Source: Haliea sp. E1-2-M8
Lineage (GTDB): Bacteria; Pseudomonadota; Gammaproteobacteria; Pseudomonadales; Halieaceae
Reading direction: 5' to 3'
Length of the DNA stretch: 64,000 nt
Assembly: GCF_030649675.1 (NCBI RefSeq)
Contig: NZ_JAUTDR010000006.1
Location: 62,001 to 126,000 of the forward strand
The position numbers were made by a program, and so were the translations under genes. Position 1 is the stretch's first letter, and each line of letters opens with the position of its first letter. Below, piece after piece: positions 38,963-46,742 of the stretch. Below the pieces are notes generated by a model, which ran no database searches, was not told where the DNA came from, and worked only from the letters and a program-made list of their open reading frames with translations.

Positions 38963-39393
38963 TCGGTGTGCATCCCTGACGATCGCATTATTGTCTGCAC
39001 GTGTTAGCGAATTGGCCTTAGTATAACCACAGTCACTTAATGCTAATACCCTGTATGTGCCGTAAAAGTATGATTTTATGCGGATTTCTGGTGGAGCCTG
39101 TGATGGGCGGTACGGGTCACGGTGGTGCCTGTTGCGTTCGCTTTGCGGCTAATACCTGACAAAAAGTGTCACAATTTGCCGGGGTACGCCCCGCATGGGT
39201 CATGCTGGGACAAGAGTGAAATCCGGGGCGCACTCTATGTGGTGTAGGTAACATATTGAAAAATATGGGGTATGTTAGGCGGTTGGTGTGCCCGGTGCGA
39301 TGTTGGCACAAAACATGCTGTAATATCCCCGCAAGATGCTGCCCAAGGCAGCGAAGCAATCAGACAACCCCTCTGGGGCAAGGAGCAGGGAAC
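38963..39393. other. pilB-pilA divergent regulatory region
   Basis: A 431-bp gap without a convincing gene. It is more AT-rich than its surroundings. It holds the pilA sigma-54-type promoter, a palindrome TGACA-N5-TGTCA at 39158-39172 whose right half contains GTGTC, the half-site reported for PilR, and presumably an undetected pilB promoter on the minus strand. Confidence 0.6.
39304..39320 (+). promoter_or_regulatory. Sigma-54-type promoter of pilA
   Basis: TTGGCAC-N5-ATGC has the invariant GG (39306-39307) and GC (39318-39319) at the correct 10-bp separation, with one mismatch from TTGC. It lies 75 nt upstream of the pilA ATG. Pilin genes of pseudomonads are driven by RpoN and PilR, so the match is expected. 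Confidence 0.65.
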
Positions 39394-39888
39394 ATGAAGA
39401 TGCAAAAAGTTCAAAAGGGTTTTACCCTGATCGAACTGATGATCGTGATCGCGATCGTCGGGATTCTGGCTGCGATCGCGCTGCCGGCGTATCAGGATTA
39501 CACGGTGCGGGCGAAGATGTCTGAGCCGATGGCGAAGTTGGCTGAGAGCAAAGCTACGATTGCAGAGTACTTTGTCGCCAATGGGAAACTGCCAGCCGAT
39601 CTGACGCTGGCCAAAGTCGGATTGGCGGGAGACAATTCTACTATCGGTACAGAGATAATTGAGCTTATGACTCTGGATATCAGCAGTGGGGACGCAGTCG
39701 TGAGTATTTTTGTCAAGCAGTCAGTGCTTCCTGGTGCGACTGAGGACTTAGCTTTCCAACTGTCTGGTGCTTCCCGGGCCAATGGCACTATTATTTGGAA
39801 ATGCCAACCAGGCGCGGGTGCGGGTGCTGCTCCCACTGATACAGATGCGATGGAAGCTAAGTGGCTTCCAGCTAACTGCCGCGGCTAA
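39394..39888 (+). CDS. pilA: Major type IV pilin PilA
   Basis: A 164-residue type IVa prepilin: leader MKMQKVQKG, cleavage before Phe, then FTLIELMIVIAIVGILAAIA with Glu at mature position 5. The globular domain ends in a disulfide-bounded D-region (WKCQPG to PANCRG). The ATG at 39394 has GGAGCAGGG upstream. The second half is visibly lower in GC than its neighbours, as often in variable pilins. It ends in Arg-Gly rather than the C-terminal Ser that PilO/TfpO-type enzymes modify, so any glycan from the adjacent genes would have to sit on an internal residue. Confidence 0.95.
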   Translation: MKMQKVQKGFTLIELMIVIAIVGILAAIALPAYQDYTVRAKMSEPMAKLAESKATIAEYFVANGKLPADLTLAKVGLAGDNSTIGTEIIELMTLDISSGDAVVSIFVKQSVLPGATEDLAFQLSGASRANGTIIWKCQPGAGAGAAPTDTDAMEAKWLPANCRG

Positions 39889-39902
39889 GATTGGTTTCAA
39901 TG

Positions 39903-39930
39903 AAAAGCCCGGCCATGCCGGGCTTTTTTT
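39903..39930 (+). terminator. Rho-independent terminator of pilA
   Basis: AAAAGCCCGGC and GCCGGGCTTTT form a perfect stem with a CAT loop followed by a T-tract, 15 nt after the pilA stop. Confidence 0.92.
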
Positions 39931-39976
39931 ATTTTTGGCAGTGTAACCTTGCGCTTTTGATTTTGGCTGTCTGCCC

Positions 39977-41917
39977 GTGAATGTTCGCTGGTTCCGCTAC
40001 GCCGCTCTGCTCGGCGCCTTCCTGATATTTGTGCTCTACCTCCCCGGCCTCTCCGGCCCCTGGCTGTTCGACGATCACCCCAACCTGCTGCAAAATTATC
40101 AGCTTGACCTTGATTCCGTAGTCGCGGACGAATGGCGTACTGCTGCGCTCAGCTCCAATTCGGGCCCACTGCGACGGCCGCTGGCCATGTTCAGCTTTGC
40201 GGCCCAGACCGCCGTCGGGGATGGTCTCGACCCCGCAGCCCTGAAAGCGGGCAATCTCGTTCTGCATCTGCTCTGCGCCCTGGTGCTGGGAGGGCTGGCA
40301 TGGTCGGTGCTCGCGGTGGTGGAGCCCGAGTTGTCGGCATCGCGGCGGCGCCTGCTGGCCCTGCTGGCGGCGGGGCTGTGGTCACTGCAGCCCTTGCATG
40401 TATCCACGGTGCTGTACCCGGTGCAGCGCATGGCCCAGGTCGCGGCCCTGTTTCTGCTGGCAGGTTTGTGGCTCTACGTGCATTATCGACAGCGCTGGGC
40501 GCTGCGGGGCGCAACGCCGGCGGAACTGGGCGCGGCTGCCATCTGGCTGGCGTTGCTCACGGGCCTGGCGGCGCTGGGCAAGGAGAACGGCCTGCTGCTG
40601 CCCTGGCTGCTGGTGGCGGTGGAGGTCAGCCTTTTCCGGGGGAGCTGGGGCGGGCGTGAATCCGTCCTCTTGCAGCGTCTTGGCTGGGTTCTGCTGTTGC
40701 TGCCGCTGCTGCTTGGCCTGTTGCTGTTGCTGCAAGCACCGGAATGGTTGCTGGGCGGCTACGCCAGTCGTGAGTTCACACTGGTAGAGCGCCTGCTGAC
40801 TCAGGGTCGTTTGCTCTGGCAATACCTCTACCTGCTGGTGATCCCTGATATCGGCGCGATGGGGCTGCACCACGATGACCTCCAGGTATCCCGTGGCCTT
40901 TCCGAACCCTGGACCACGGCGTTGGCGCTGGCGGCGTGGCTGTCCCTGGTGGTCGCGGCCTTCTGGTTGCGGCAGCGCCTCCCGCTGCTTCTGTTGGCAG
41001 TGCTGGTCTACCTGGTCGGGCACAGCATGGAGTCGGGGCCCTGGCCTCTGGAAATGGTGTTCGAACATCGCAATTATCTGCCCAGCGCCGGGTTCGCGAT
41101 TTTCGCGGCACGGGCGCTGGGGCATGGCCTTTCCCGCTTCGGCAAGCTGCCTGCGGTGGCTGTGCCGCTGATGTGCTGTCTGGTGTACGCGGCGTTTCTG
41201 TTCGTGCGCACCAGCACCTGGTCGGATGAGCTGCGCCTGGCGCAGGTCAACAGCCTCAACCATCCCGGGTCGGTGCGAGCCCAACACGCTGTAGCCAACG
41301 TCCTGATGGAGCGATTCCTCGCGCCGCAGGAATACGGCCTCAATCGGGAACAGCGGCTGGTCTACCTGGCGGAAGCGCGCTATCGCTACGAGGCGAATTA
41401 TCAGAGCAACCCCACTGACCTGGGGGCTTTGATCATGCTTTACCAGATCGACGCGGGCTATTATGCCAAACAGGTTGATGCCTCGCACTGGTTGCCACTG
41501 GCCCGGGAGGCGGCGCAGTCAAAGGTGTTGCAGGTCTCAGATTATGTCGCCCTGCAATCCCTTATGCGCTGCCTTGGTGAGGGTCGCTGCCACGCCGTGG
41601 AGGGTGATGCCGAACTACTCATCGAGGACCTCAAGCAGCGCTATCCGGGTTCTGCGCGCATCGCCCGGCTGCACTATGAGTATCTGCTCGCGATTGATGC
41701 ACCCCGGGAAGAGCGCGTAGCGGTGCTGAAGCAGGTTCTTGAACTGTCACCAACCGCCAGCGGCTTGCGTTATCGCCTGATTGAGGAGCTTGGTGCGGAA
41801 AACCGATATGGACCAATCTTTGAGCAGGCGCGAACAGTGCTGGCCCACGATCCCCGGTTTCTCCAGCTCAGCACACTGCGTGGAATGTTTCCCCATACCG
41901 GCGTCGAGGCTCCTTGA
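39977..41917 (+). CDS. GT-C-like membrane glycosyltransferase, pilA-linked (copy 1)
   Basis: A 646-residue protein with about ten to twelve membrane segments in the first 410 residues and a soluble helical, TPR-like C-terminal part. Features resemble the PMT/TMTC group: an acidic pair in the first external loop (PWLFDDHPNLLQN), a SGPLRRPLAMFSFA segment, LWSLQPLHVSTVLYPVQRMAQ, ALGKENGLLLPWLL and MVFEHRNYLPSAG. These enzymes use polyprenyl-phosphate sugars to glycosylate proteins on the outer face of the inner membrane. Its place 46 nt after the pilA terminator, ahead of a paralogue and a GT2 enzyme, suggests PilA as acceptor; that is inference. The start is GTG at 39977. It overlaps the next gene by 4 nt. 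Confidence 0.75.
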   Translation: MNVRWFRYAALLGAFLIFVLYLPGLSGPWLFDDHPNLLQNYQLDLDSVVADEWRTAALSSNSGPLRRPLAMFSFAAQTAVGDGLDPAALKAGNLVLHLLCALVLGGLAWSVLAVVEPELSASRRRLLALLAAGLWSLQPLHVSTVLYPVQRMAQVAALFLLAGLWLYVHYRQRWALRGATPAELGAAAIWLALLTGLAALGKENGLLLPWLLVAVEVSLFRGSWGGRESVLLQRLGWVLLLLPLLLGLLLLLQAPEWLLGGYASREFTLVERLLTQGRLLWQYLYLLVIPDIGAMGLHHDDLQVSRGLSEPWTTALALAAWLSLVVAAFWLRQRLPLLLLAVLVYLVGHSMESGPWPLEMVFEHRNYLPSAGFAIFAARALGHGLSRFGKLPAVAVPLMCCLVYAAFLFVRTSTWSDELRLAQVNSLNHPGSVRAQHAVANVLMERFLAPQEYGLNREQRLVYLAEARYRYEANYQSNPTDLGALIMLYQIDAGYYAKQVDASHWLPLAREAAQSKVLQVSDYVALQSLMRCLGEGRCHAVEGDAELLIEDLKQRYPGSARIARLHYEYLLAIDAPREERVAVLKQVLELSPTASGLRYRLIEELGAENRYGPIFEQARTVLAHDPRFLQLSTLRGMFPHTGVEAP

Positions 41918-43809
41918 TGCAGCGGTTCTACAGTTCCTGGATGTTCGCTCTCCCTTTGCTCGCAGTATTGTTGGCGGTTACGGCGTGGCTGTATTGGCCG
42001 GGCACCAGTGGCCCACCGCTGCTGGATGATGTGTCCAGCGTGCTGGTGATCGACGATCTGCAGAGCCAGCCCGAGCGTTTCTGGGATGTTGTGTTTGGCG
42101 ATGGCTCCGGGCCGCTGGGGCGACCTGTGAGCATGCTCAGTTTCGCCCTGGAAAAGCTGTGGCTGGGGGACAGCCTGCAGATAAGTAAGCGCGTCAATCT
42201 GGCGCTGCATCTGTTCAATGGCGTGCTGGTGGTCTCGATATTCTCATTGTTGCTGGCGCGCATTGCCGGGCCCGCGGCGCCGGTGCTCGCCACCCTGTTG
42301 GCGGGCGCCTGGCTGCTGGCGCCCCTGCAGGTGAGTTCCGTGCTGTATGTAGTGCAGCGCATGGCCATGCTCAGCACGACCTTCATACTGTGCGCTTTGC
42401 TGGCGTGGGTATTGTGGCGCCAGCGCCTGGCTGCGGGTCAGATGGCCTGGCACTGGCTGCTACTGGTGCTGCTGGCGGCGCTGGCCGCGATCTTTGCCAA
42501 GGAAAATGCCGTGGTAATCGTCCCGGTGCTGCTGCTGGTGGAAGCATTGTGGTTTCAGTGCCGGGATGCACAGGGGCTGCTTATGCCACGCTGGCAACGG
42601 GCAGTTTTCGGTGCCATTGCCGCCGGTGCAGCGGGATTGTTGGCAGTCGCCGCGCTGCGCTGGGAGTCGCTTGCCGGCGCCTTCCGCCATCGCCCGTTCA
42701 GTCTGGAAGAGCGGCTGCTAACGCAGCTGCGAGTGCTGTGGGACTATGTGGGCCAGCTGTTGTGGCCGGACCTGCAGCGGCTTGGCGTGTACCACGACGA
42801 CTTCGGCATTTCCCGCAGTTTGACCGATCCACTAACGACGCTGTGGGCGGCGGTAGCCTGGGGAGCAGTGGTCGTCTTCGCTGCGCTGGCATTACGCTGG
42901 CGGCAGGGACGATGGGCCGCGCTGTGCATTGCCTGGTTTGTGGTGGCGCATGCGGTTGAAAGCACTGTGTTGCCGCTGGAACTGTACTTCGAACACCGCA
43001 ATTATTTCCCGTCCCTGGGGCTATGGCTCTTGCTGGGGCTGTTGCTGGTGGCGTGCATGCGTATCGGGCCACCGATGGTCGCGCCGGTTTTAACCCTGCT
43101 CGGAGTCTACGTGTTCTGGCTCGCTCTGCAGACTTCGCCCCTGGTACAGATCTGGTCAAGTCGGCCACTGCTGGCAATGCACCATATTAATGGTCATCCT
43201 GACTCTGCGCGGGCGAATACGGACATGGCTGTGCTAATGGCGGGCGCAGGGGCGATGACGGAAGCGCGGCATTATTCGCAGCGGGCTTTTGCCAGCGGCG
43301 GCGGCGAGCGGGACGCTGACCGGGCGCTGCGTGATCTCGCGCTCGCCTGCATTGCCGGAGCCACCATTGACCCGTCGGAAATCGAGCGCATTGGTACTGC
43401 GGACCCGCAGCGCCCGGTGAGCTCGGTTACGACCCTGCTGACCCTGGTTCGATTACTGCAGGATGGTGCTTGCCCTGGATTTCCGCGGGAACGCTTCGCC
43501 GACCGCATGGCCATTTTGTTTCTGGTGGAGGACTTCGAACACAAGGCGGCTGCCAACGTCTATTCCAGCCTGGCGGTGCTTGAAAACGCGCTGGGCCGCT
43601 TTGACTACGCCCTGCGTTATACCGAGCAATTTTTGGCACTCTCCCCCAACAACACCCGCGGCCAACTGATGCAGCTGCATTTCGCCACTGCCTTGGGTAA
43701 AGTGGAGGTCGTGGAGCAAATGATTGCAGCCCTGCAGGCCAAGCAGGCTGCAGGGGAACTGAATGTTGGCGAGCAGCAGACGCTGGCGCTGTACACGGAG
43801 CAACCGTAG
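41914..43809 (+). CDS. GT-C-like membrane glycosyltransferase, pilA-linked (copy 2)
   Basis: A 631-residue paralogue of the preceding protein with the same plan: acidic pair in the first loop (PPLLDDVSSVLVIDD), DGSGPLGRPVSMLSFALEKLW, LAPLQVSSVLYVVQRMAML, FAKENAVVIVPVLLLVEALW, YHDDFGISRSL and LYFEHRNYFPSLGLWL, then a helical C-terminal domain of about 200 residues. Overall similarity between copies is clear but far from identical, pointing to an old duplication and possibly different acceptors or sugars. It overlaps copy 1 by 4 nt; its TAG abuts the TTG of the GT2 gene. Confidence 0.75.
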   Translation: MMQRFYSSWMFALPLLAVLLAVTAWLYWPGTSGPPLLDDVSSVLVIDDLQSQPERFWDVVFGDGSGPLGRPVSMLSFALEKLWLGDSLQISKRVNLALHLFNGVLVVSIFSLLLARIAGPAAPVLATLLAGAWLLAPLQVSSVLYVVQRMAMLSTTFILCALLAWVLWRQRLAAGQMAWHWLLLVLLAALAAIFAKENAVVIVPVLLLVEALWFQCRDAQGLLMPRWQRAVFGAIAAGAAGLLAVAALRWESLAGAFRHRPFSLEERLLTQLRVLWDYVGQLLWPDLQRLGVYHDDFGISRSLTDPLTTLWAAVAWGAVVVFAALALRWRQGRWAALCIAWFVVAHAVESTVLPLELYFEHRNYFPSLGLWLLLGLLLVACMRIGPPMVAPVLTLLGVYVFWLALQTSPLVQIWSSRPLLAMHHINGHPDSARANTDMAVLMAGAGAMTEARHYSQRAFASGGGERDADRALRDLALACIAGATIDPSEIERIGTADPQRPVSSVTTLLTLVRLLQDGACPGFPRERFADRMAILFLVEDFEHKAAANVYSSLAVLENALGRFDYALRYTEQFLALSPNNTRGQLMQLHFATALGKVEVVEQMIAALQAKQAAGELNVGEQQTLALYTEQP

Positions 43810-44691
43810 TTGAAATTTTCCATTGTCATACCGGCGAAGAACGAGGAGCAGGGGCTGGCGCAGTTTCTGCCGCGACTGCGAGAGCTGTACCCGCAGGTGC
43901 CGATCATCGTGGTCGACGACGGTTCCACCGATGGTACCTGCGCAGTGTGCGAGGAGGTGGGAGTGCAGGTACTCCGCCAGCCCTACTCAAAAGGCAACGG
44001 TGCCGCGATCAAGGCCGGCGCCCTGGCGGCGAAGGGCGAGTATATCGTCTTCATGGACGGCGACGGCCAGCACAATCCCGAGGATATCGAGCTGCTGTTG
44101 GCGAAACTGGACGAGGGCTATGACCTGGTGGTCGGGTCGCGCTCGGGGCGGTCGTCCCAGGCCAGCATCGCCCGCTGGAGCGCCAACGCGTTCTATAACC
44201 GGCTCGCCAGCTGGATGGTGAATCGGCGCATTGATGATCTCACTTCCGGCTTTCGGGCGGTGAATCGGCGTAAATTCCTCGGTTTCCTGTACCTGCTGCC
44301 CAATGGCTTTAGCTACCCCACCACCTCGACCATGGCCTTTTTCCGCGCTGGCTACTCGGTCGGATTTGTCCCGATTGAAGTCAGCCAGCGCCTCGGCAAC
44401 AGCCACATCAACGTGCTGCGAGACGGGGTGCGATTCTTCCTGATCATCTTCAAGATCGGGACTCTGTACTCACCTCTCAAAGTGTATTTTCCGGTATCGG
44501 TGCTGATGGCGGGGCTCGGGGTGCTCAACTATCTGGGAGGGACGCTGAGCAGCGGTTCCTGGCGTTTCACCAACATGAGTACCTTGCTGGTGCTGGCGGG
44601 CATGGTCGTGTTCCTGATCGGTCTGCTGTCAGAACAGCTCACCAACCTGCAGTACAAAGACGTGGATCATGAGGAGCAGGGCGGCGATTGA
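43810..44691 (+). CDS. GT2 polyprenyl-phosphate glycosyltransferase (DPM1/GtrB-like)
   Basis: A 293-residue protein: GT2 domain with VIPAKNEEQGL, IIVVDDGSTDGT, YSKGNGAAIKAG and the metal-binding FMDGDGQHNPED, then DLVVGSRSGRSS and DLTSGFRAVNR, as in dolichyl-phosphate-mannose synthases, and two C-terminal membrane helices as in GtrB. It should load a sugar on undecaprenyl phosphate, the donor a GT-C enzyme needs, which fits the two upstream genes. The start is TTG at 43810, directly after the previous TAG, with GGAG at 43797-43800 and 9-nt spacing. Confidence 0.82.
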   Translation: MKFSIVIPAKNEEQGLAQFLPRLRELYPQVPIIVVDDGSTDGTCAVCEEVGVQVLRQPYSKGNGAAIKAGALAAKGEYIVFMDGDGQHNPEDIELLLAKLDEGYDLVVGSRSGRSSQASIARWSANAFYNRLASWMVNRRIDDLTSGFRAVNRRKFLGFLYLLPNGFSYPTTSTMAFFRAGYSVGFVPIEVSQRLGNSHINVLRDGVRFFLIIFKIGTLYSPLKVYFPVSVLMAGLGVLNYLGGTLSSGSWRFTNMSTLLVLAGMVVFLIGLLSEQLTNLQYKDVDHEEQGGD

Positions 44692-44701
44692 CGGTCCAGG
44701 G

Positions 44702-45178
44702 TCACGGAATATGTAACGCCAACGTCTCCTTCACCTGCTCCATCACCACATAGCTGGTCGACTCCTGCACTCCCGGCAGGGTCAGCAGGGTTTCCCCCAG
44801 GAAGGCGCGGTAGGCGTTCATGTCTGCCACCCGGGCCTTGATCAGGTAGTCGAAGTTGCCGGACACCAGGTAGCACTCCTGCACTTCGGGCAGTTCAAAG
44901 GCGCTCTGCTTGAATTCCTCGAAGATGTCCTGGGAGGTGCGGCTCAGACGGATCTGGACGAAGACCACCAGCCCGGCGTCGAGAAAATCCGGGTTGAGAA
45001 TGGCCTGGTAACCACGAATTACTCCCTCCCGCTCCAGGCGCTTGATGCGCTCCTTGCAGGGCGTGGTGCTCAAGCCCACCTGCCGCGCCAGTTCGGCGTA
45101 GCTGCTGCGCGCGTCCTGTTGCAGCAGACGCAGCAGACGGCGGTCGGTACGGTTGAGGGTGTGCAGTTTGCGCTCCAT
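44702..45178 (-). CDS. Lrp/AsnC family transcriptional regulator
   Basis: A 158-residue Lrp-type protein: N-terminal helix-turn-helix (LNRTDRRLLRLLQQDARSSYAELARQVGLSTTPCKERIKRL) and C-terminal RAM effector domain (VQECYLVSGNFDYLIKARV). It is close to E. coli Lrp in length and pattern, but divergent transcription from alanine dehydrogenase suggests a local role as alanine- or leucine-responsive regulator (AldR/BkdR-like). An inverted repeat in the shared 192-bp promoter region could be its site. Confidence 0.9.
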   Translation of the reverse strand: MERKLHTLNRTDRRLLRLLQQDARSSYAELARQVGLSTTPCKERIKRLEREGVIRGYQAILNPDFLDAGLVVFVQIRLSRTSQDIFEEFKQSAFELPEVQECYLVSGNFDYLIKARVADMNAYRAFLGETLLTLPGVQESTSYVVMEQVKETLALHIP

Positions 45179-45250
45179 GGGAAGCCACCATTCGTTTGGT
45201 TATAGCGCGTTGTTCCGGCTGCATACTACGGTTCTAGCCTGGTTGATTCC

Positions 45251-45274
45251 ACTTATTATTGAAGGAAAATAAGT
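45251..45274. promoter_or_regulatory. Candidate operator between lrp-type gene and ald
   Basis: ACTTATT (45251-45257) and AATAAGT (45268-45274) are perfect inverted 7-mers with a 10-bp AT-rich centre, in the region shared by the two divergent genes. AT-rich dyads of this kind are typical Lrp-family sites; binding is inferred. Confidence 0.4.
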
Positions 45275-45370
45275 TGAAACAGCTGATTGCGGCGCGTAAA
45301 TACAGAGGAAAAATCAGGGTTTCCGGGCTAGGATTTGCGGTAATACTCACCGCGCTCAGAGGGCACAGTC

Positions 45371-46510
45371 ATGTTGATCGGCGTTCCGAAGGAAATCAAA
45401 AATCACGAATACCGTATTGGTCTTACCCCCGCCGGGGTGCGCGAGCTGGTGGAAGACGGCCACCAGGTGCTGGTGCAGCAGGACGGCGGCGAGCCCATCG
45501 GTTTCGAGGACGCCGAGTATCTGGACGCGGGTGCGGAGATTGTCGCCAGCCCGCAGGACATCTTCGCCCGGGCGGATATGATCATCAAGGTCAAGGAGCC
45601 CCAGCCTGCGGAGTGCAAGCTGCTGCGCCCGGGGCAGATCCTGTTCACCTACCTGCACCTGGCGCCAGACCCGGAACAGGCCAAGGCCCTGCTGGCCTCC
45701 GGCGCCACCTGCATTGCCTACGAAACCGTCACCTCAGCGGGCCACGGCCTGCCGCTGCTGGCGCCGATGAGCGAAGTGGCCGGGCGCATGGCGATCCAGG
45801 CCGGCGCCCACAACCTGGAGAAGGCCCAGGGTGGCAACGGTGTCTTGCTGGGTGGCGTGCCCGGCGTGGAGCCGGCCAAAGTGCTGGTGATAGGCGGCGG
45901 CGTGGTCGGCATCAACGCCGCCCGCATGGCCATGGGCATGGGCGCGGATGTGACCCTGCTGGACCGGGATCTCGGCCGTCTCAAGGAGCTGGACATGATC
46001 TTCGGCGGTCGCCTGAAAACCGTCTACTCGACCAAGGAAGCGGTGGAGCGCTATGCGCTGGAGGCGGACCTGGTGGTCGGCGCGGTGCTGATCCCCGGGG
46101 CTTCGGCACCGAAGCTGATTTCCCGCGAGCTGGTGGGGCGCATGAAGAAGGGCGCGGTGATGGTGGATGTCGCCATCGACCAAGGCGGCTGCTTCGAGAC
46201 CAGCAAGGCCACCACCCACCAGGAACCGACCTACGTGGTCGACGGGGTGGTGCACTACTGCGTCGCCAACATGCCCGGCGGCGTGGCGCGCACGTCTACC
46301 ATCGCTCTCACCAATGCCACCTTGCCCTATGCGGTGAAGCTGGCCAGGGCGGGCGTCAGTGCCGCGCTGGAAGATGACCAGTATCTGCGCAATGGCCTCA
46401 ATGTGCACGCCGGCATGGTCACGCATCCGGCGGTGGCGGAGGCGCTGGGCCATGAGTACGTGGAGCCGATGGCGGCGCTGGCGCGCAAGCCGCTGGAGCG
46501 GTGCGCCTGA
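45371..46510 (+). CDS. ald: Alanine dehydrogenase
   Basis: A 379-residue NAD-dependent enzyme: [26 protein letters not shown]-type [24 protein letters not shown] with the catalytic-type His, [30 protein letters not shown], Rossmann motif [14 protein letters not shown], and [29 protein letters not shown]. It interconverts alanine and pyruvate plus ammonia. The conserved Lys and His of AlaDH are present, distinguishing it from transhydrogenase alpha subunits. Divergent from an Lrp-family regulator. Confidence 0.96.
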   Translation: MLIGVPKEIKNHEYRIGLTPAGVRELVEDGHQVLVQQDGGEPIGFEDAEYLDAGAEIVASPQDIFARADMIIKVKEPQPAECKLLRPGQILFTYLHLAPDPEQAKALLASGATCIAYETVTSAGHGLPLLAPMSEVAGRMAIQAGAHNLEKAQGGNGVLLGGVPGVEPAKVLVIGGGVVGINAARMAMGMGADVTLLDRDLGRLKELDMIFGGRLKTVYSTKEAVERYALEADLVVGAVLIPGASAPKLISRELVGRMKKGAVMVDVAIDQGGCFETSKATTHQEPTYVVDGVVHYCVANMPGGVARTSTIALTNATLPYAVKLARAGVSAALEDDQYLRNGLNVHAGMVTHPAVAEALGHEYVEPMAALARKPLERCA

Positions 46511-46523
46511 TTGCTGGGGGTGG

Positions 46524-46711
46524 GTTGATCGCCCGCGGAGCGGGCTCCCACAGTGTACTTTCCGGTAGGAGCGCGGTCTCCGCGCGATGGTTTCGCCCGC
46601 GGAGCGGGCTCCCACAGTGCTTCCCGGTAGGAGCGCGGTCTCCGCGCGATGGTTTCGCCCGCAGAGCGGGCTCCCACAAGATTATAAGAGCGGGCTCCCA
46701 CAAGATTATTA
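46524..46711. repeat. REPIN-like palindromes, site C
   Basis: One half unit at 46524-46553, two complete units starting GTAGGAGC at 46565 and 46627 (62-bp period), and a repeated right arm in which a 24-bp block at 46664-46687 is duplicated at 46688-46711. Arm 1 reads with loop TCT (GCGCGG-TCT-CCGCGC). The cluster lies between convergent ald and glcB. Confidence 0.88.
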
Positions 46712-46742
46712 TTTTGCGAGGCGGTAGCGCGGCCCCAAGTGT

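Noticed and set aside
38990-39030. Sigma-70 promoter for pilB on the minus strand
   Set aside because: A good TATACT is present, but no acceptable -35 element lies at 16-18 nt.
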